A stretch of 64,000 nucleotides of DNA from Argentina anserina. Its lineage: Eukaryota; Streptophyta; Magnoliopsida; Rosales; Rosaceae. Made by a program: the position numbers and the translations under genes. How positions within the stretch are numbered: position 1 is the stretch's first letter; every line of letters starts with the position of its first letter. A model generated the notes under the pieces. The model saw only the letters and a list, made by a program, of their open reading frames with translations. It was not told where the DNA came from and searched no databases. The stretch spans positions 26,535,555 to 26,599,554 of the forward strand of contig NC_065875.1 of NCBI RefSeq assembly GCF_933775445.1, read 5' to 3'. Of this stretch, positions 24,262-37,600 are shown one piece after another.

Positions 24262-25858
24262 TATCCAAAATGAAGTTGTGGGGGGGATTCCTGCCGTGTG
24301 TTTGGTTTCATTACAGCCTCTGAATGGTACTCTCGGCGAGAAAGCAAATTTTCAGGTATTGGCGGGAGCATGGAGCACTTGACCATTGTTGATTTGTACA
24401 TGGTGACATCAATATGTATTTACCGGTTCCTCCTGGTAATTGTAACCAGATTTTCAAATGTCCAAATCGCACTCTTGGAGGTACCATTTAACCTGTATAG
24501 ATACAATGTTCTGGTCTCAGACTCACAAGTAGGTAATTGTGAGTTGCATCGTTAATGATATAAATATATTCCCACAACAGTTTAGTCCATTCACAGTGAC
24601 AACTAATAGTGGTGACCACAAGTGCTTTAAATTCCAGCGGCTTTTCGGGGTCTTGTTTTATTGATTGGGAAAATGTAGAGTGGTACCGAGCTGTGTCCAA
24701 TAAGCTTTCTCCTTTTGGTTCTTTGACATGTTCTCTCCTTCACGTAAGCCATTCATTCCCCCAGGGTGGTGTTGTTTAAAATTTATAGTGTCGTTTGCTG
24801 GATTGGTTGGGATGGAAAGTTGCTATGGGCCTCATGATGATTGTTGCCGTTTGTACTGTCGGAGTGTCGGGATTGAACACTGGGCTATTACCACAGCTCA
24901 GCTCAGGCCACGACAATTTCTGTTTCGGCCTTTAAATATATGCTTATGAACGTGATTTTTACCAAGGCTTGAATGTATGACTATATGAGCGGTATGGCCC
25001 TTTGTTGTAAGTTGTAACCAAAGGTTAATGAGTGGGGAAAGAAGAATGAAAGCAGCCTTGATGAGCCTTAAACCGATGGTTAATGTGGCTTTGCTTTGAG
25101 AAGAGTAGGTGATACCAGCCCGTCAGAATGAGTCTAGTAGGGTTAAGTTGTTGATGCAAACCCTACTGAAATTGATGTGGACTATATACATGGAAAGATC
25201 AAGATGACAGAATTTATTGAATAAGGAAAAAAGGGGCAAGTATTTTTAGTTAAAACATTGATCTATTTATGAACTCAAAACGATTCTTGGTGTGTTATTT
25301 AACGCAAATGGAGGTTCAATCATGCACGTTTCATATCAACATTCTCAATTTCCATAAATTTAAGACTTAGGAGAGAGCATTAAGTAGCTGTTGAATCTTT
25401 ATTTTAATTTTAAAAGACCTAAATAATGAAAGAAATAAAAATAAAATAAAATTTAAAATTAATTACATGGCGAGAATTTAGGTAGTAAGAGAGAATAAGT
25501 GTGGGCATATGGTTTGGTTTAATTTTGGTTGTAATAAAGAAAAGGAAAACCAGCGTATAATTTGGTTGATGACACACTTTAATTAAGCTAACCTCAGCGC
25601 ATAATCCTCCCTGCCGCCCTTTACTGTAAACCCAGTCCCCACTGAGTCACTCACTCACTCACTCACCTCACTCGCTTCAGTGACCTCCCTCCCTCCTCTG
25701 TTTAACCACCTTTTTCGCCTTTTTTGTCTCTTTCATTCTTTTCCCACACTCTCAAAAAGCTAGCTCACTCTCTCAGAGTGACCAAGAAGCATCTTCTCCA
25801 CACCCATTAGGGCTTTCTATAATGCTGCCACCTTGAATTTCATCCTCTTATTCTTCAA
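24262..25858. other. TPS 3' UTR and spacer up to the first NHL gene
   Basis: The first several hundred bases are likely the TPS 3' UTR. The end is a CT- and CACT-rich leader with a TCAC microsatellite near 25645-25672, before the ATG at 25859. No other gene is seen. Confidence 0.5.
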
Positions 25859-28800
25859 ATGGGTCGTAGAGTGTTGGTTCTGGGTCTTCTTCTTCTCTTG
25901 GTTCTCGTCGGAGGTGCCTCGTCGGCTCCGACTATCCCCACCTCCAGTAAGTCACTCTTCTTTTATGATCTATATTTGGTTTTGTTGTAATGATCTAATC
26001 TTGAGCTGTGGTTTTCTGTCATGGGTTTGCAGAGATTGTAAGTGGGTACTTCTCGAATTTGGCGTCTGTGTTTATGAAATGGGTGCGGTCACTCAAAGCA
26101 ACAACCAAGACTGGTATGGATCTCTCTGGTGATAGATGCTGTGCATTGTTTGGTTTTTGTTTATCATGAAGAAGGGTTTTATGTGGTTACTGTGATCTGA
26201 AGAGATTTTGGGTTGTTTGTGTGCAGCGGTTTCTGGCCGTCCGATGGTGAAGTTTGAGAGTGGGTTTAGTGTGGAGACGGTGTTTGATGGGAGCAAGCTT
26301 GGTATTGAGCCTCACACTGTTGAGGTTTTGCCGAATGGGGAGGTTTTGATTTTGGACTCTGCTAATAGTAATATATATAGGATGTCGTCGGCTCTATCTA
26401 TATGTAAGTGGGTGTTCTGTTGCTTGGAGATAATATAGTTTTGGTATTAATCAGTTTGCATATTATAGTAATGACATGTATGTTTAGTATGATTCAGACG
26501 ATAAGCGCTTGAGGTTAAGAAGTTGGAGGGGTTTGATATGATTTTACAATTTATTCAGGTTCTTCTTTCCAACTATGGAAAGGTAGCACAGTATGCAACT
26601 GTAAAAACTAATCTCATGTTATAAAGCTATGCACTTATGTGATATAAAAGATAGCAGAGGATTTTTTTTTTTCGATTACAAAAGATAGCAGAGGATGTAT
26701 AACACATGGGCTATCAGTTTGCTTTTCTTGGAGATGCAATCCTCCACTTTTGGAAATAATATGCTGTTCGGCCAACCCAGTACAACATGGTGTTTTCTTT
26801 AATCTTTCTGAAAGCATCTATCCTATCTTGATTGGCAAGCTCGGCATTTAGTTTGAATGAAGATTTTCATTTGTTACTTCTTGATTTATTCAATATTAGG
26901 AGCCGGAAAGAACGCTATAAGGAAAGAGAGTTGTTGCTTTTGCAAGTATATAAGTAGCAAGTGAATCTATAGCATCCACTATCCAGCTATTATATGGTTT
27001 TCAATTTATAAACTGTCCTAAACTGGAAGGGCCGTGATATGTATTGGAAGCATGCTAAATTATGTTAATTTCTTTTATCTTCCAGTTGATACATGCTTTA
27101 GTTAAAGTTAAATACGTATGCTGTAGCTGCATCAAGGTCTTTATGAATCAACTCTCTAATTATATTCACAACAAGCCGATCTTTAGGAATCAACTTTCTA
27201 ATCTTTTTGTTCTCTGCCGCGGCAACATTTGCAGATAGCAGACCAAAGCTGGTTGCAGGGTCCCCTGAAGGTAATGTTGGACATATAGATGGAAAGCCCA
27301 GAGAGGCAAGAATGCACCACCCCAAGGGGCTAACAGTTGATGACAGGGGAAATATTTATATTGCAGACACAGTTAATATGGCAATCAGGAAGATTAGTGA
27401 TGCTGGTAATTGCCATGTTTATTTTTACATAAACAAGTGCTTTTTATTTCAGCATTTCACCACAAAGTCGATTTGTTTTCTTCTCTTCTCTAATTCCTCA
27501 CATACTTGTGGTCTAGTAATATAGAATGTGCAATAGGTGATTTGCATACTGTAATGCATATTTATATGCTTATTTTCTTGTGAAGCATATTGTAGCTTCT
27601 TATCAACCTCAGCTAGATATTTAATTTTGTTTCCTTTGGGATTTGTACTTGTAGGGGTTACAACAATTGCAGGAGGAAGGACAGTCCGTGGGGGAAGCCA
27701 TGTGGATGGACCAAGTGAAGATGCAAAATTTTCAAATGACTTTGATGTCATTTACATTGGAAGCAGCTGTTCCTTACTCGTTATAGACAGAGGAAATCAA
27801 GCTATCAGGGAGATCCAACTCCATTTTGATGATTGTGCTTACCAATATGGAAGTGGTTTCCCCCTTGGTAACCTCTTTTTACCCAATTTTGTTTCTTTTG
27901 TTGAATATTGAAATGTATACAGGCAGGTACTGAAACTCATCATTGCAGGCATTGCAGTGCTTCTGGGGGCAGGCTTTTTTGGTTACATGTTAGCATTACT
28001 GCAAAGGAGAGTGGGTATAATCGTCTCTTCCCAAAATGTAAGCTTTCAATCTTGCCTTTTTTTCTTATTCATAATTTGTTGCTTTCTACACCTTTGGGAT
28101 AGATACTTTCCCTGTACGTCTGTGTGCGCTTAGCATTCTCGTAGCTACCATTGTAACTTGCTTTGGCCTCAGATTGCTTAGTAATAGGAAAGTAGATCCC
28201 ATGCTTGACTTTGAGTCTTACTTATTCTGCGAACAGCAATCTAAGATAGTCATAGGACTGGTTGTGCAATCACCTGATAATTCCCTTATCTTTGTGTAAA
28301 TAGCTACTTGAGTATGAAATTAGTTAGAGATACCTTTCTGTAGTTTCATGCTAGGCTTGTTTATTGAGAATCATCAAATATGAGAGCATGAAATTAACCT
28401 TTTAGTTTTCTTCTGAAGGATGAAATCTTAACCAAGCCAAGAATGCTATCAAGTCCATACCAAAAGCCTCTGAAATCAGTCATGCCACCTCTGATTCCAA
28501 CTGAAGATGAGCAGGAGAAGCAAGAAGAAGGCTTCCTTGGATCACTTGGAAAGCTTTTACTCAATGCCTGGGCATCTGTCCTGGAAATTCTTGGGAAAAA
28601 GCATTCAAACTATCAGCACCAAAGCCATCTGCAACAGCAACAGAAGCATTCAAATACTTGGCCTGTGCAAGATAGTTATGTGATAGCAGATGAGGATGAG
28701 GCACCTACAATTGAGACCCGAACCCCTACCCCACGCAAAACCTATGCGTTTATGGCCAAGGATGCTGAAACAATGCAACAGTTGCGGCAAAGCCGAGTTT

Positions 28801-29057
28801 TCTACAATGGGTGGGGTGATCATCAACAGCAGCCAAAACAGCAGCAGCATTATCATCGTCACCAGTCATCGACTCCACAAACTTTCTATGAGCAGAGCTG
28901 TGATCAGACCACTGAGATTGTGTTTGGGGCGGTCCAGGAGCAGGGCAGGAAGGGTGAGGCTGTGGTTATAAAGCCTATTGATTATGGAGATCCCATGCTT
29001 GGTCATCGGAGTGTTGGCTACCGATTCGATTCAATGGGTTATCCCATTGATTATTGA
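25859..29057 (+). CDS. NHL-repeat protein with signal peptide, one membrane span and Gln-rich tail
   Basis: Seven exons join to 485 aa: 25859-25946, 26033-26113, 26227-26403, 27235-27405, 27655-27867, 27949-28037, 28419-29057. A signal peptide (MGRRVLVLGLLLLLVLVGG) is followed by NHL-type beta-propeller repeats with the blocks GSPEGNVGHIDG, HHPKGLTVDDRGNIYIADT and GPSEDAKFSNDFD. A membrane segment lies at about residues 244-263 (IAVLLGAGFFGYMLAL). The 213-residue tail after it is charged and His/Gln-rich. Plants have a small family of such single-span NHL proteins, with no firm biochemical role known to me. The likely topology puts the propeller outside or in the lumen and the tail in the cytosol. 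The gene faces a second NHL gene tail to tail. Confidence 0.9.
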
Positions 29058-29514
29058 TGATATACAGTCCGGGAGATGCATAGTTTTGACCTGATTCAAT
29101 CCTTTATATGAATTCCTTCGACATTTAGGTATATAGGTGGGTGGTATTCAGGATGTAAGTGAAGGGTTTCAGCCTTTCAGGGAACAGCTTTGTCGCAATG
29201 ACGCATGGTCCTTGTGGAAGCATATTTGGCTCTTATATAACTGCTATCATAATTTAAGAATGCTGGTCTCCTTTCAACTGAATGTATTCTTTGATCCATA
29301 CTTTTTGGTAACCTTGTTTGTGCTTACATAATTCATCACGTAGTAGCAAATCAGCATACTTTTAAATAGCTGGACAGATACTTAACAGTTTATCACATGA
29401 TTTAGTACTAGCACATTCATATTCGCCAGTTTAGGGGAAAACCTGATGAAAAATCACGCTCACAACTCCCAGATAAACATATATACAACGATGAGTTCTA
29501 CAGCAGTTCACAAT
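29058..29514. other. Shared 3' region of two convergent NHL genes
   Basis: 457 bp between the two stop codons, holding the 3' UTRs of both genes. Transcripts could overlap here. No separate gene is seen. Confidence 0.6.
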
Positions 29515-31191
29515 TCATCTCCTCTTAACTAAACCTGAACTGCCTCCCGAAGCCCCATCCACAAATCCCATAATATTAATGTCTATCATGCCTTCTATTC
29601 CTCCATGGCAACCAGACAATACATCACTCCTTCCTGCATCATCATTGTGCTTCGGCACCCGGCTATCTGAGGCAGAAAAATTCATGCTTCCATCTACAAG
29701 CATCAAGTCTTTCAACTGATCCACATACTTGGACGACTCAGTTATCACAGAACTACTACTGTTATTGACATCGAGATCGAGCAAAGACACACATCCTTCC
29801 TCGAAACTCGTGACTCCTCACTGCTAATACTAAACATAAGAGAAATTTGTGAGATGGACAACCAAAAGAGCCGCCTCAGCAGAGACAAAACAGGGGTGGA
29901 GTAGCTAGCAGTTGCGCTTTTGATGGCGAAGCAAATTGTCCGTGCTTGCTTCCCCAGATTGATTTGGCATCGCTTCCATGTCACGTTGAATCCGAGCCGG
30001 TTGTTGCCCTCCTGTCTACCAGGACTAGTTAGACACATTTGGTTAAAGTCACAATCTTGACATCCAAATCACCACAAATATGATAGAAGCAATGCATTCA
30101 AAACTTACATAAGGTATGATATAAGGCCGAACTACAAGTCCAACCAGAATCCCCACAAAACACGACAATCCCAGACCCATAATCCACATCGAAACTGATC
30201 CAAGCCCTGCGAAATAAACAAAATCACACATTCAAAACCAAAAGCCACCACGAAAAACACAGAAATGCACCAATGCAATCAAAACCAAAGCTCACCGGAT
30301 TGCGGAGAACTCCTGGCACAGTCCTCCGGTTTAAGACCAATCAACCGCACCAACTGATTCCCACGATCAGAGACCAAAAGCGCACACCTATCCGAATCAA
30401 AAGCCAAGTCGAAATCCGAACTAAACGTTGCGTTTTGCGCAGGACCGTCCTCGTGCCCAAGCTTCAGTGAGTGACCTCCAGCAACGGTACTCACACCTAC
30501 ACAACACAAAATCACATATGCAGCAAAAACACAAAAGCCTTAATTACAATTATGCCACGCTTTCTAGATTTTCAGAACAAGATTCAAAGCAAGAACAACA
30601 AGACTCAAAACCTGAGGCGCTTATTTTCCTTATCACATTATTACTCCTATCAGCAACAAACAAAGTCCCTTTCCGGTCCACGGCAAACCCCCTCGGCTTC
30701 CTGAACCGCGCCGACACCGACTCGCCGTCGGAATAGCCCTCCCCGCCGCCGCCGGCGAGCTGCTTAACCACGCTCTCTGTAAACTTAACTTCACTGAGTA
30801 TCTATTCACCGTAGTTAAAAGAGATTTCGAGTTGGATTATTAGTGTTAAACCAGTAACTTACCTTGGGATTTGGATAAGGGGACTGATACGGTGTAGAAG
30901 GCACTACCGGATGAATCAAGGACGAGAACATCGGACGAACCAGGCCGAGCCAGCACCGAGTAAGGGTTGATACCGAGTTTGTGGCCGTCGATCACCGTCG
31001 TGACTGTGTAGCCCTCCCCCATCACCACTCCGGCGAACACTGACAATCAAATGATTCAAATCAAATCAAAATCGAAAACGATCAAAACGCAATCACAAAT
31101 TCCTCTACAAAAAGCGAAAATTACAGTTATCACCTTGAAGCCAAGCTAGGTTTAAGACGAAGAAGAAGACCAAGATAGCAGCCGACGCCAT
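29515..31191 (-). CDS. NHL-repeat membrane protein, C-terminus frameshifted
   Basis: Exons on the minus strand: 31191-31134, 31039-30863, 30776-30612, 30496-30296, 30206-30109, then a last exon from 30011. The first five join in frame to 233 aa: a signal peptide (MASAAILVFFFVLNLAWL), NHL repeats (GFAVDRKGTLFVADRSNN; GHEDGPAQNATFSSDFD) and a membrane segment in exon 5 (MGLGLSCFVGILVGLVV). The last exon reads WKRCQINLGKQ as in related proteins, then at a GTGTGT run (plus strand 29787-29793) the family-like sequence jumps frame. As read, the protein ends at a TGA at 29745, 321 aa. The other frame continues as a plausible family C-terminus (VSLLDLD ... SGLVKRR) to 29515. The last exon is 497 nt, two more than a multiple of three. 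Either a real truncating allele or a sequence error. Confidence 0.82.
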
Positions 31192-31464
31192 GATCGCTCT
31201 GCAGAGAGTGAAACGAGTGCGCTGCTTTTTATGTTAATCTTGTAACTATTTAAAGTAAATTGACAGTTTTACCCCGGCACTGAGACTTCGCGCTATAAGG
31301 AGGGTGAGCTATTAGAGTCTCACCCGCGGGTGACGAAATTGAGTTTTTTTTTTCGGAGTTAAAAACAAAAACAAAATTTCATTTCCATATTCATCGTGGG
31401 AGGAAAAGACCCCTGCGAATACAAACTGGGACGATATAACACTTTCGCTCTCTCAGATCCACAA

Positions 31465-31497
<33 letters not shown>

Positions 31498-31664
31498 TCC
31501 TTCTCAGATCTCTGAGATTTTTTAAGTATTCGGATCTCCGATTTCGCATTCGGACTTGTCCCACTTTCGCCGCCGGATTCGGAGGTGATTGTTCGTCGCC
31601 GGGCTTTGATTTTCCGTCTTCGGATCACGTTGAGCTCTGCCGGAGCTTCGCCGCGGACCCAATC
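31192..31664. promoter_or_regulatory. Divergent promoter between the NHL and AP-1 gamma genes
   Basis: Only 473 bp separate the two start codons, which face away from each other. A CT-rich microsatellite (about 31465-31500) lies on the AP-1 gamma side, in its likely 5' UTR. No TATA box is clear. The short gap implies shared or overlapping promoter elements. Confidence 0.6.
31465..31500 (+). repeat. CT microsatellite in the AP1G leader
   Basis: An almost pure CT run, probably within the 5' UTR. Confidence 0.85.
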
Positions 31665-34600
31665 ATGAACCCCTTCTCCTCCGGAACGCGCCTGAGGTAA
31701 CCTCGAAGCTTCTTATCCGATAGGATCAGTGTTTCGATTTCGAGTTACGTGCTCAATTGTGTGAAATTTATGTTAGCTTTCTGTGAGTTTCTCACAGGTT
31801 GAGGAAGATTCGTCGTTTTTAATCTATGGAATTGTGTAGTTTAGGTGCATTGTAGCTGAAATGAATGTGTCTGTGGTTTTGATTACGTCGATTTTTGTAG
31901 TTGGAGTTGCTTGTGATATGCTTTCGACTAAGTAGGTACTTGCGTTGTTAGTATGATCCGTTGGTTGTATGATAGGAGAGTGCTTGATCTTATTGGAAGC
32001 CGTTTGATGTGTTATGCGTCGGCGGCATCAATGTTAGAGCTGAGCATTGTCCTCCAGTTTGTTGCAATTCTGATTTATCTATCTCTCAAGGGAAATTTGA
32101 GTTGCATTAGGTGGCAAGTTATTGGTTGGATTAATATTGTCGTGCTCTTCGCTATTAACGATTTAGGTACATAGATATGACTAAGATGGAAGTAATCTGT
32201 TCTAGCTGAAGGCGAGCCATATTCTGGTTGGACTTAGCATCTGTATTCTTATCGGATGGGTTAATGTGTTGGGAGACCTCTAGTACATTGTGCTCATCAA
32301 CTGCCAACACCTTTACTTCCCTAGTCTAGATAGAAACTTATCTCCAGATCCACCGTTTACATATGAAAAATGTTAATACATGTAGTTTTAACACTGTTAG
32401 AGACTAACGGTATTTCTTGGTTAAGCAATGTACTGGGTTCTCTGAGGGTTCAATTCAGTGTCCTTAATTTAGGTTGCAAGCTTTTCAAATATCTGGAAGG
32501 GTTCAAGCTTGCTTCAGCCTCCCCCTCACATCTTTGTACAAAATACCGACTAGTAGCCTTAAGTTGCTATTTCCATTCTAACTTTTAGTAATCTTGAAAG
32601 AAAAGGAACATAAAGGGAGTTGACAGCCTAGGTCCAGGAAGTAAATGTTTAAAACTGCTCCTTTATATTCTAGGCGTGATTGGGCATCTTGCTAAGTTAA
32701 GGTTTTCATATCCTTTAGAAGTAATTGTTTATGGTATGGCAGAACAGTTGCTAGGTGTAAGGTAAAGTTGCACCCTTGAATTTTGTGCCAGGCATATCAT
32801 TAAGAAATGATGTACCCATATAATTGCATTTATCACGTTGATTTCTATCATAGGTTAAGGTTGAAAGACATACTATTATTTACTTGATCTTGTATATCAT
32901 CTTTTGTGTTATATGCTTACTGCTGTTTTATTGCAGGGACATGATTCGGGCTATACGTGCTTGCAAAACTGCAGCAGAGGAACGTGGTGTTGTAAGGAAA
33001 GAGTGTGCTGCTATTCGTGCTGCCATAAATGAAAATGATCAAGACTACAGACACCGTAACCTGGCTAAGCTCATGTTCATCCACATGCTGGGTTACCCAA
33101 CACATTTTGGGCAAATGGAGTGCCTTAAATTGATCGCATCTGCCGGTTTTCCTGAGAAGAGAATAGGTTATCTTGGCCTCATGCTGCTACTCGATGAAAG
33201 ACAAGAAGTTCTGATGTTGGTCACGAACTCATTGAAACAGTATCCATTTGCTAGATGACATTAATTTAATTTAGATAAGCCTTGCTCTATTTTCTATTAT
33301 TTCCCATTGCACGCTGTTTTGGTTGCTCTATTTTATTAAGCAATCTTGTCAATCATAAATTAATGTCTCAAAAACAAGGATAGGCAATCACAAATTTCAT
33401 TGTAGCGACCTTAATACATGTTCAGAGATCTAAATCACTCAAACCAGTATATTGTCGGACTTGCTCTTTGTGCTTTGGGAAATATTTGTTCAGCAGAGAT
33501 GGCTCGTGATCTTGCACCAGAAGTAGAAAGATTGCTGCAATTTCGGGATCCAAATATCCGGAAAAAGGTAAGGTTTACTGAATGGACATGTGGCATTTTT
33601 ACTTATCCTTCAACTATATTTTGCCTCTACTGGGTACAAATGTATTTTGTTGATTACTCGCTTTTGGAAGTGGTTTTGGCACTTATCTTTTCGATCCTTT
33701 ACATTGTACAGACAATCTGTTGAAGTTCTACTACATAGTTGTCTACAAATTTTAATAGTTCTTATTGGTCCATTCACGAATACTTTTCTTTCTGCTATCA
33801 TCCTCTTTCTGATTGTTTTCCTTTCTTTGTTTCAAATGAAAATATGTTGAGCTTTAATGGTTATTGTTTGCTGGGGTGACATTTATGGTTTTTTAAGGCC
33901 TAGATTGGTATAGCTTTGCTTTTAAAAAAATCGGCTTCTATATTAACTTCTAAATTTTATCGTGTTTGGTATATCAAATAGAAGCAGCTTTTCTACACAA
34001 TTATAGGTCAATGGCAGCAGCTCTTAGAAGCAGCCTCATGGTTGCTTTTAGAAGCTGCTGCCATACAAAACACTGAAAAATAATATTTGATGCAGTTATT
34101 AAAGTTAAATAAATACCAAACATGAAAACACGAAACTGTTTCAATTCACAATTGATTCAAGTCACAGCACAGCAGCAACGGTTTTTTTTATTTTTATAAG
34201 TTGCATCAATACCAAACTAGCCCTAAGTTTGTTTGGTTGACATTTATGCTCTTTTGAATTTGTTGGACTCTTGTGCTTTCCTGAAATATATGCTTCCATT
34301 ATTGTACGTTGACTGCACTCACTGTTCAATACAGGCAGCGTTGTGCTCGATAAGGATTATAAAGAAAGTCCCGGAACTGGCGGAAAACTTTATTAATCCT
34401 GCTGCTGCTTTACTTAAAGAAAAGCATCACGGCGTTTTAATCACAGGAGTTCAACTTTGTACAGATCTTTGTAAAGCCAGTGAAGAAGCCCTCGAATACT
34501 TTAGAATGGTATCTTGACTATTTTAACCATTTGCTATGAATGCTTATATGTAGTTGTAACGTTTGATATTTTAAGTGTTTTCTCCCTTCCTGGAGAAATA

Positions 34601-37600
34601 TATGATATCTTTGCAATCTTTTAAGGAAGTGATTGCTCTGTTTATAAACAATTTGTGCTTATGTTAACGCAGAAATGCACAGAGGGTTTGGTCAAGACGC
34701 TAAAGGATCTAGTGAACAGCCCCTATGCTCCAGAATACGACATTGCTGGGATTACAGATCCTTTCCTCCATATTAGATTGCTGAAGCTTTTGCGTGTGTT
34801 GGGTCAAGGAAATGAGGATGCTAGTGAATGTATGAATGACATACTTGCCCAGGTAATTGACATTATGCGATGCTGTCTTTAGCTTTAGTTCATTTGCATA
34901 GTTTAATTCATTAGCAACTGATTTAAAGTTTATCAACTTCAACCTCAGTAATCTTACCCTCTTCTACTGTGAGAGCTGTGTAAAACTATGAAAGTAGTCC
35001 ATGGTTCTTCAAGGCCGTGGCTCAAGATAGACGAGTTCTTTTTTATTCGTACTATTATTTCTTTCCCAGGTCGCTACCAAAACTGAGTCAAACAAAAATG
35101 CCGGGAATGCAATTCTATACGAATGCGTAGCCACTATAATGAGCATCGAAGATAATGGCGGCTTACGTGTGCTCGCCATCAATATATTGGGAAGATTCTT
35201 ATCAAACCGTGACAACAATATTAGGTTTGTTTGCAGTGCTTTACCTTTTTTTTATTGAGTTTGGCTCACAGTAATAATATTCGCTACACTTTTTTTTTGT
35301 TCTGCAATGAAGTTGCACCTAAACTGCTTGGTTGCTTATGAGGTCAAACATGGTGTATTTTATTTATTCCAACAAACTGGTTTGACGAATGGATTGGCAA
35401 TGTGCATGTCTTGTTAAAAACAGAACCAATTTATCTTACAACCTTCAGAGTTCAGATTCATATCTTATTGCACTTGAAGATACATTTGTTAAATCAATAC
35501 CATTGCCTCACCCTTGCAGATACGTTGCATTAAACATGTTGATGAGAGCCATTACAGTTGATGCCCAAGCTGTACAGAGGCATCGGGCAACTATCTTGGA
35601 ATGTGTCAAGGTATAATGATTGCTAGTGTTAACTCAGTTGAGAAGGGTGAAACTGTTGCTGATTAAACTTTGATATGAACTGAAATTTTCTGTTTTTTTA
35701 ACTTTTTTCACCCATCAAGTATGCCATGTTCTTGATTGTGCTTCATGATTAGTGCATGAACTAAACATACTTATTCATAACTCAAAAAGCTTATAGCTTG
35801 ACTTTCTCCCTCCAGGATTTGGATGCTTCTATCCGTAAAAGGGCCCTTGAACTTGTTTATGTTCTTGTGAATGAAAGTAACGTGAAACCTTTAACTAAAG
35901 AGCTCATTGATTACTTGGAAGTAAGTGATCAAGATTTCAAGGGAGATCTTACAGCGAAAATTTGTTCCCTTGTCAAGAAGTAAGTTTTGCATTTCGTGTT
36001 TGTATATTTGTCTTTCAACGCAAAAAGTTATGGGGTTTATGGATTCAAATTAGATTCTTTATATTCAGCAAGGAGCCCAGAGTGCACTTGCTTGTACGTT
36101 CTGTAATGAGTTATAAATTTAGCGCTAGCTGCTGCATTGAAAAGTTTTATGGTGCATGGAGATCTTTTCGAACTGTGAACGTTGTCTTTTTTTTTTAACC
36201 CAGATTCTTTACCATTATAATATTAGCAGTTTTTGGATACTGAAGTTGCTGCATCTTCCTAATGAGTTCAGTGCAATCTTTATTCCCGTGATGTTTCTTG
36301 GTTCTTTGACTTGTTTGCTGATGACATTTGTTTTACGTTATATTGGGATGACTTGGTAGTGCTGGTGTTCAGTCTTGTAGGGTTATGTGATTTGTACTAT
36401 ATTTATTTATTTATTAAATTATGTGACATGTGTTCAATGTATTTAATTTGATGTTCAGTATTGTAGAATAATGTGGTATATATATTTTATTTTTCAACTG
36501 CTAGTTGATGAACATGCACCATGTGGTGTCGTAGGTTTTCCCCTGAGAAGATTTGGTACATCGATCAGATGCTCAAGGTTCTCTCTGAGGTATAAATCTA
36601 GATGAAATGCTATAATCTTTAATTAAGTTGCATGGATGATAGCTTTAGAAGCTTAGATATTGCCCACTTGTTACAATTTTTTTATTACTTTGCATAACTT
36701 AGTTTCCTTTCTTCAAATTTCTACTTACTGTAATTATGTGTCGTTTCAGCTACTTTTACACCTTGTTAGTGATACACGTTGTTTCAAAATACTCATCTTT
36801 CTGCTATGGTTAGTAGGCTGGAAATTTTGTAAAAGATGAAGTATGGCATGCGGTTATTGTTGTTATAACAAATTCCCCTGATCTTCATGGGTATACCGTT
36901 AGAGCTTTATACAGAGCAATCCAAACAACAGCAGATCAGGTGATTAATAATTCCTTCAATAGGATTAGAGCCCAGTTCACAATTCCTAATATCTTCTGTA
37001 TCACAGTTTCATGTCATTGATGTTTTCTAGTATATTTTCATCCAGGAAAGCTTGGTCCGAGTAGCAGTCTGGTGCATTGGAGAATATGGTGACATGTTGG
37101 TGAATAATATTGGCATGCTTGATGTAGAGGATCCCATAACAGTGAGTTTGCGTTTTCATGCATTCCATCATCTGAAGTTTGCGTATTCATCTTTCAGTCA
37201 CATAAAATTTCTTTTTTCTATCTGCCATTAGTACACAAGTATTATAATTTGTGTATACTATGTTGTGCTTGATTCTTAGCTTTCTTTGCTTCCGTGTTTC
37301 CTTTATTTTAAAAGTCACGATCATCTGTGCATTTATAGAAGTTATAAGCTCATAATCTATGTTTGTAGTATCTAGTACAATATGTTGGAATAGTAATCAA
37401 TATCTGAGGCAAATGGTTACGAAATTGTTCTTTTAATACCTAGATGATGATGAAACATCTCATATTGATTAAAGATCCATCTCATGTTGGTAACATTACC
37501 TGTGTTTTGGTCCGATGTGTTTGTATCTTTTTATGTTTTCATCAAATTTTCCTGACGAGTTGATTTTATTTCCTAAAAATAAATATTAATAACAGGTAAC

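Noticed and set aside
29745..29830. A small intron explaining the frame change in the second NHL gene
   Set aside because: The best AG (before TGAGGAG) would place a stop at once in the needed frame and no suitable donor lies at intron distance. A two-base insertion explains the data more simply, though splicing is not fully excluded.
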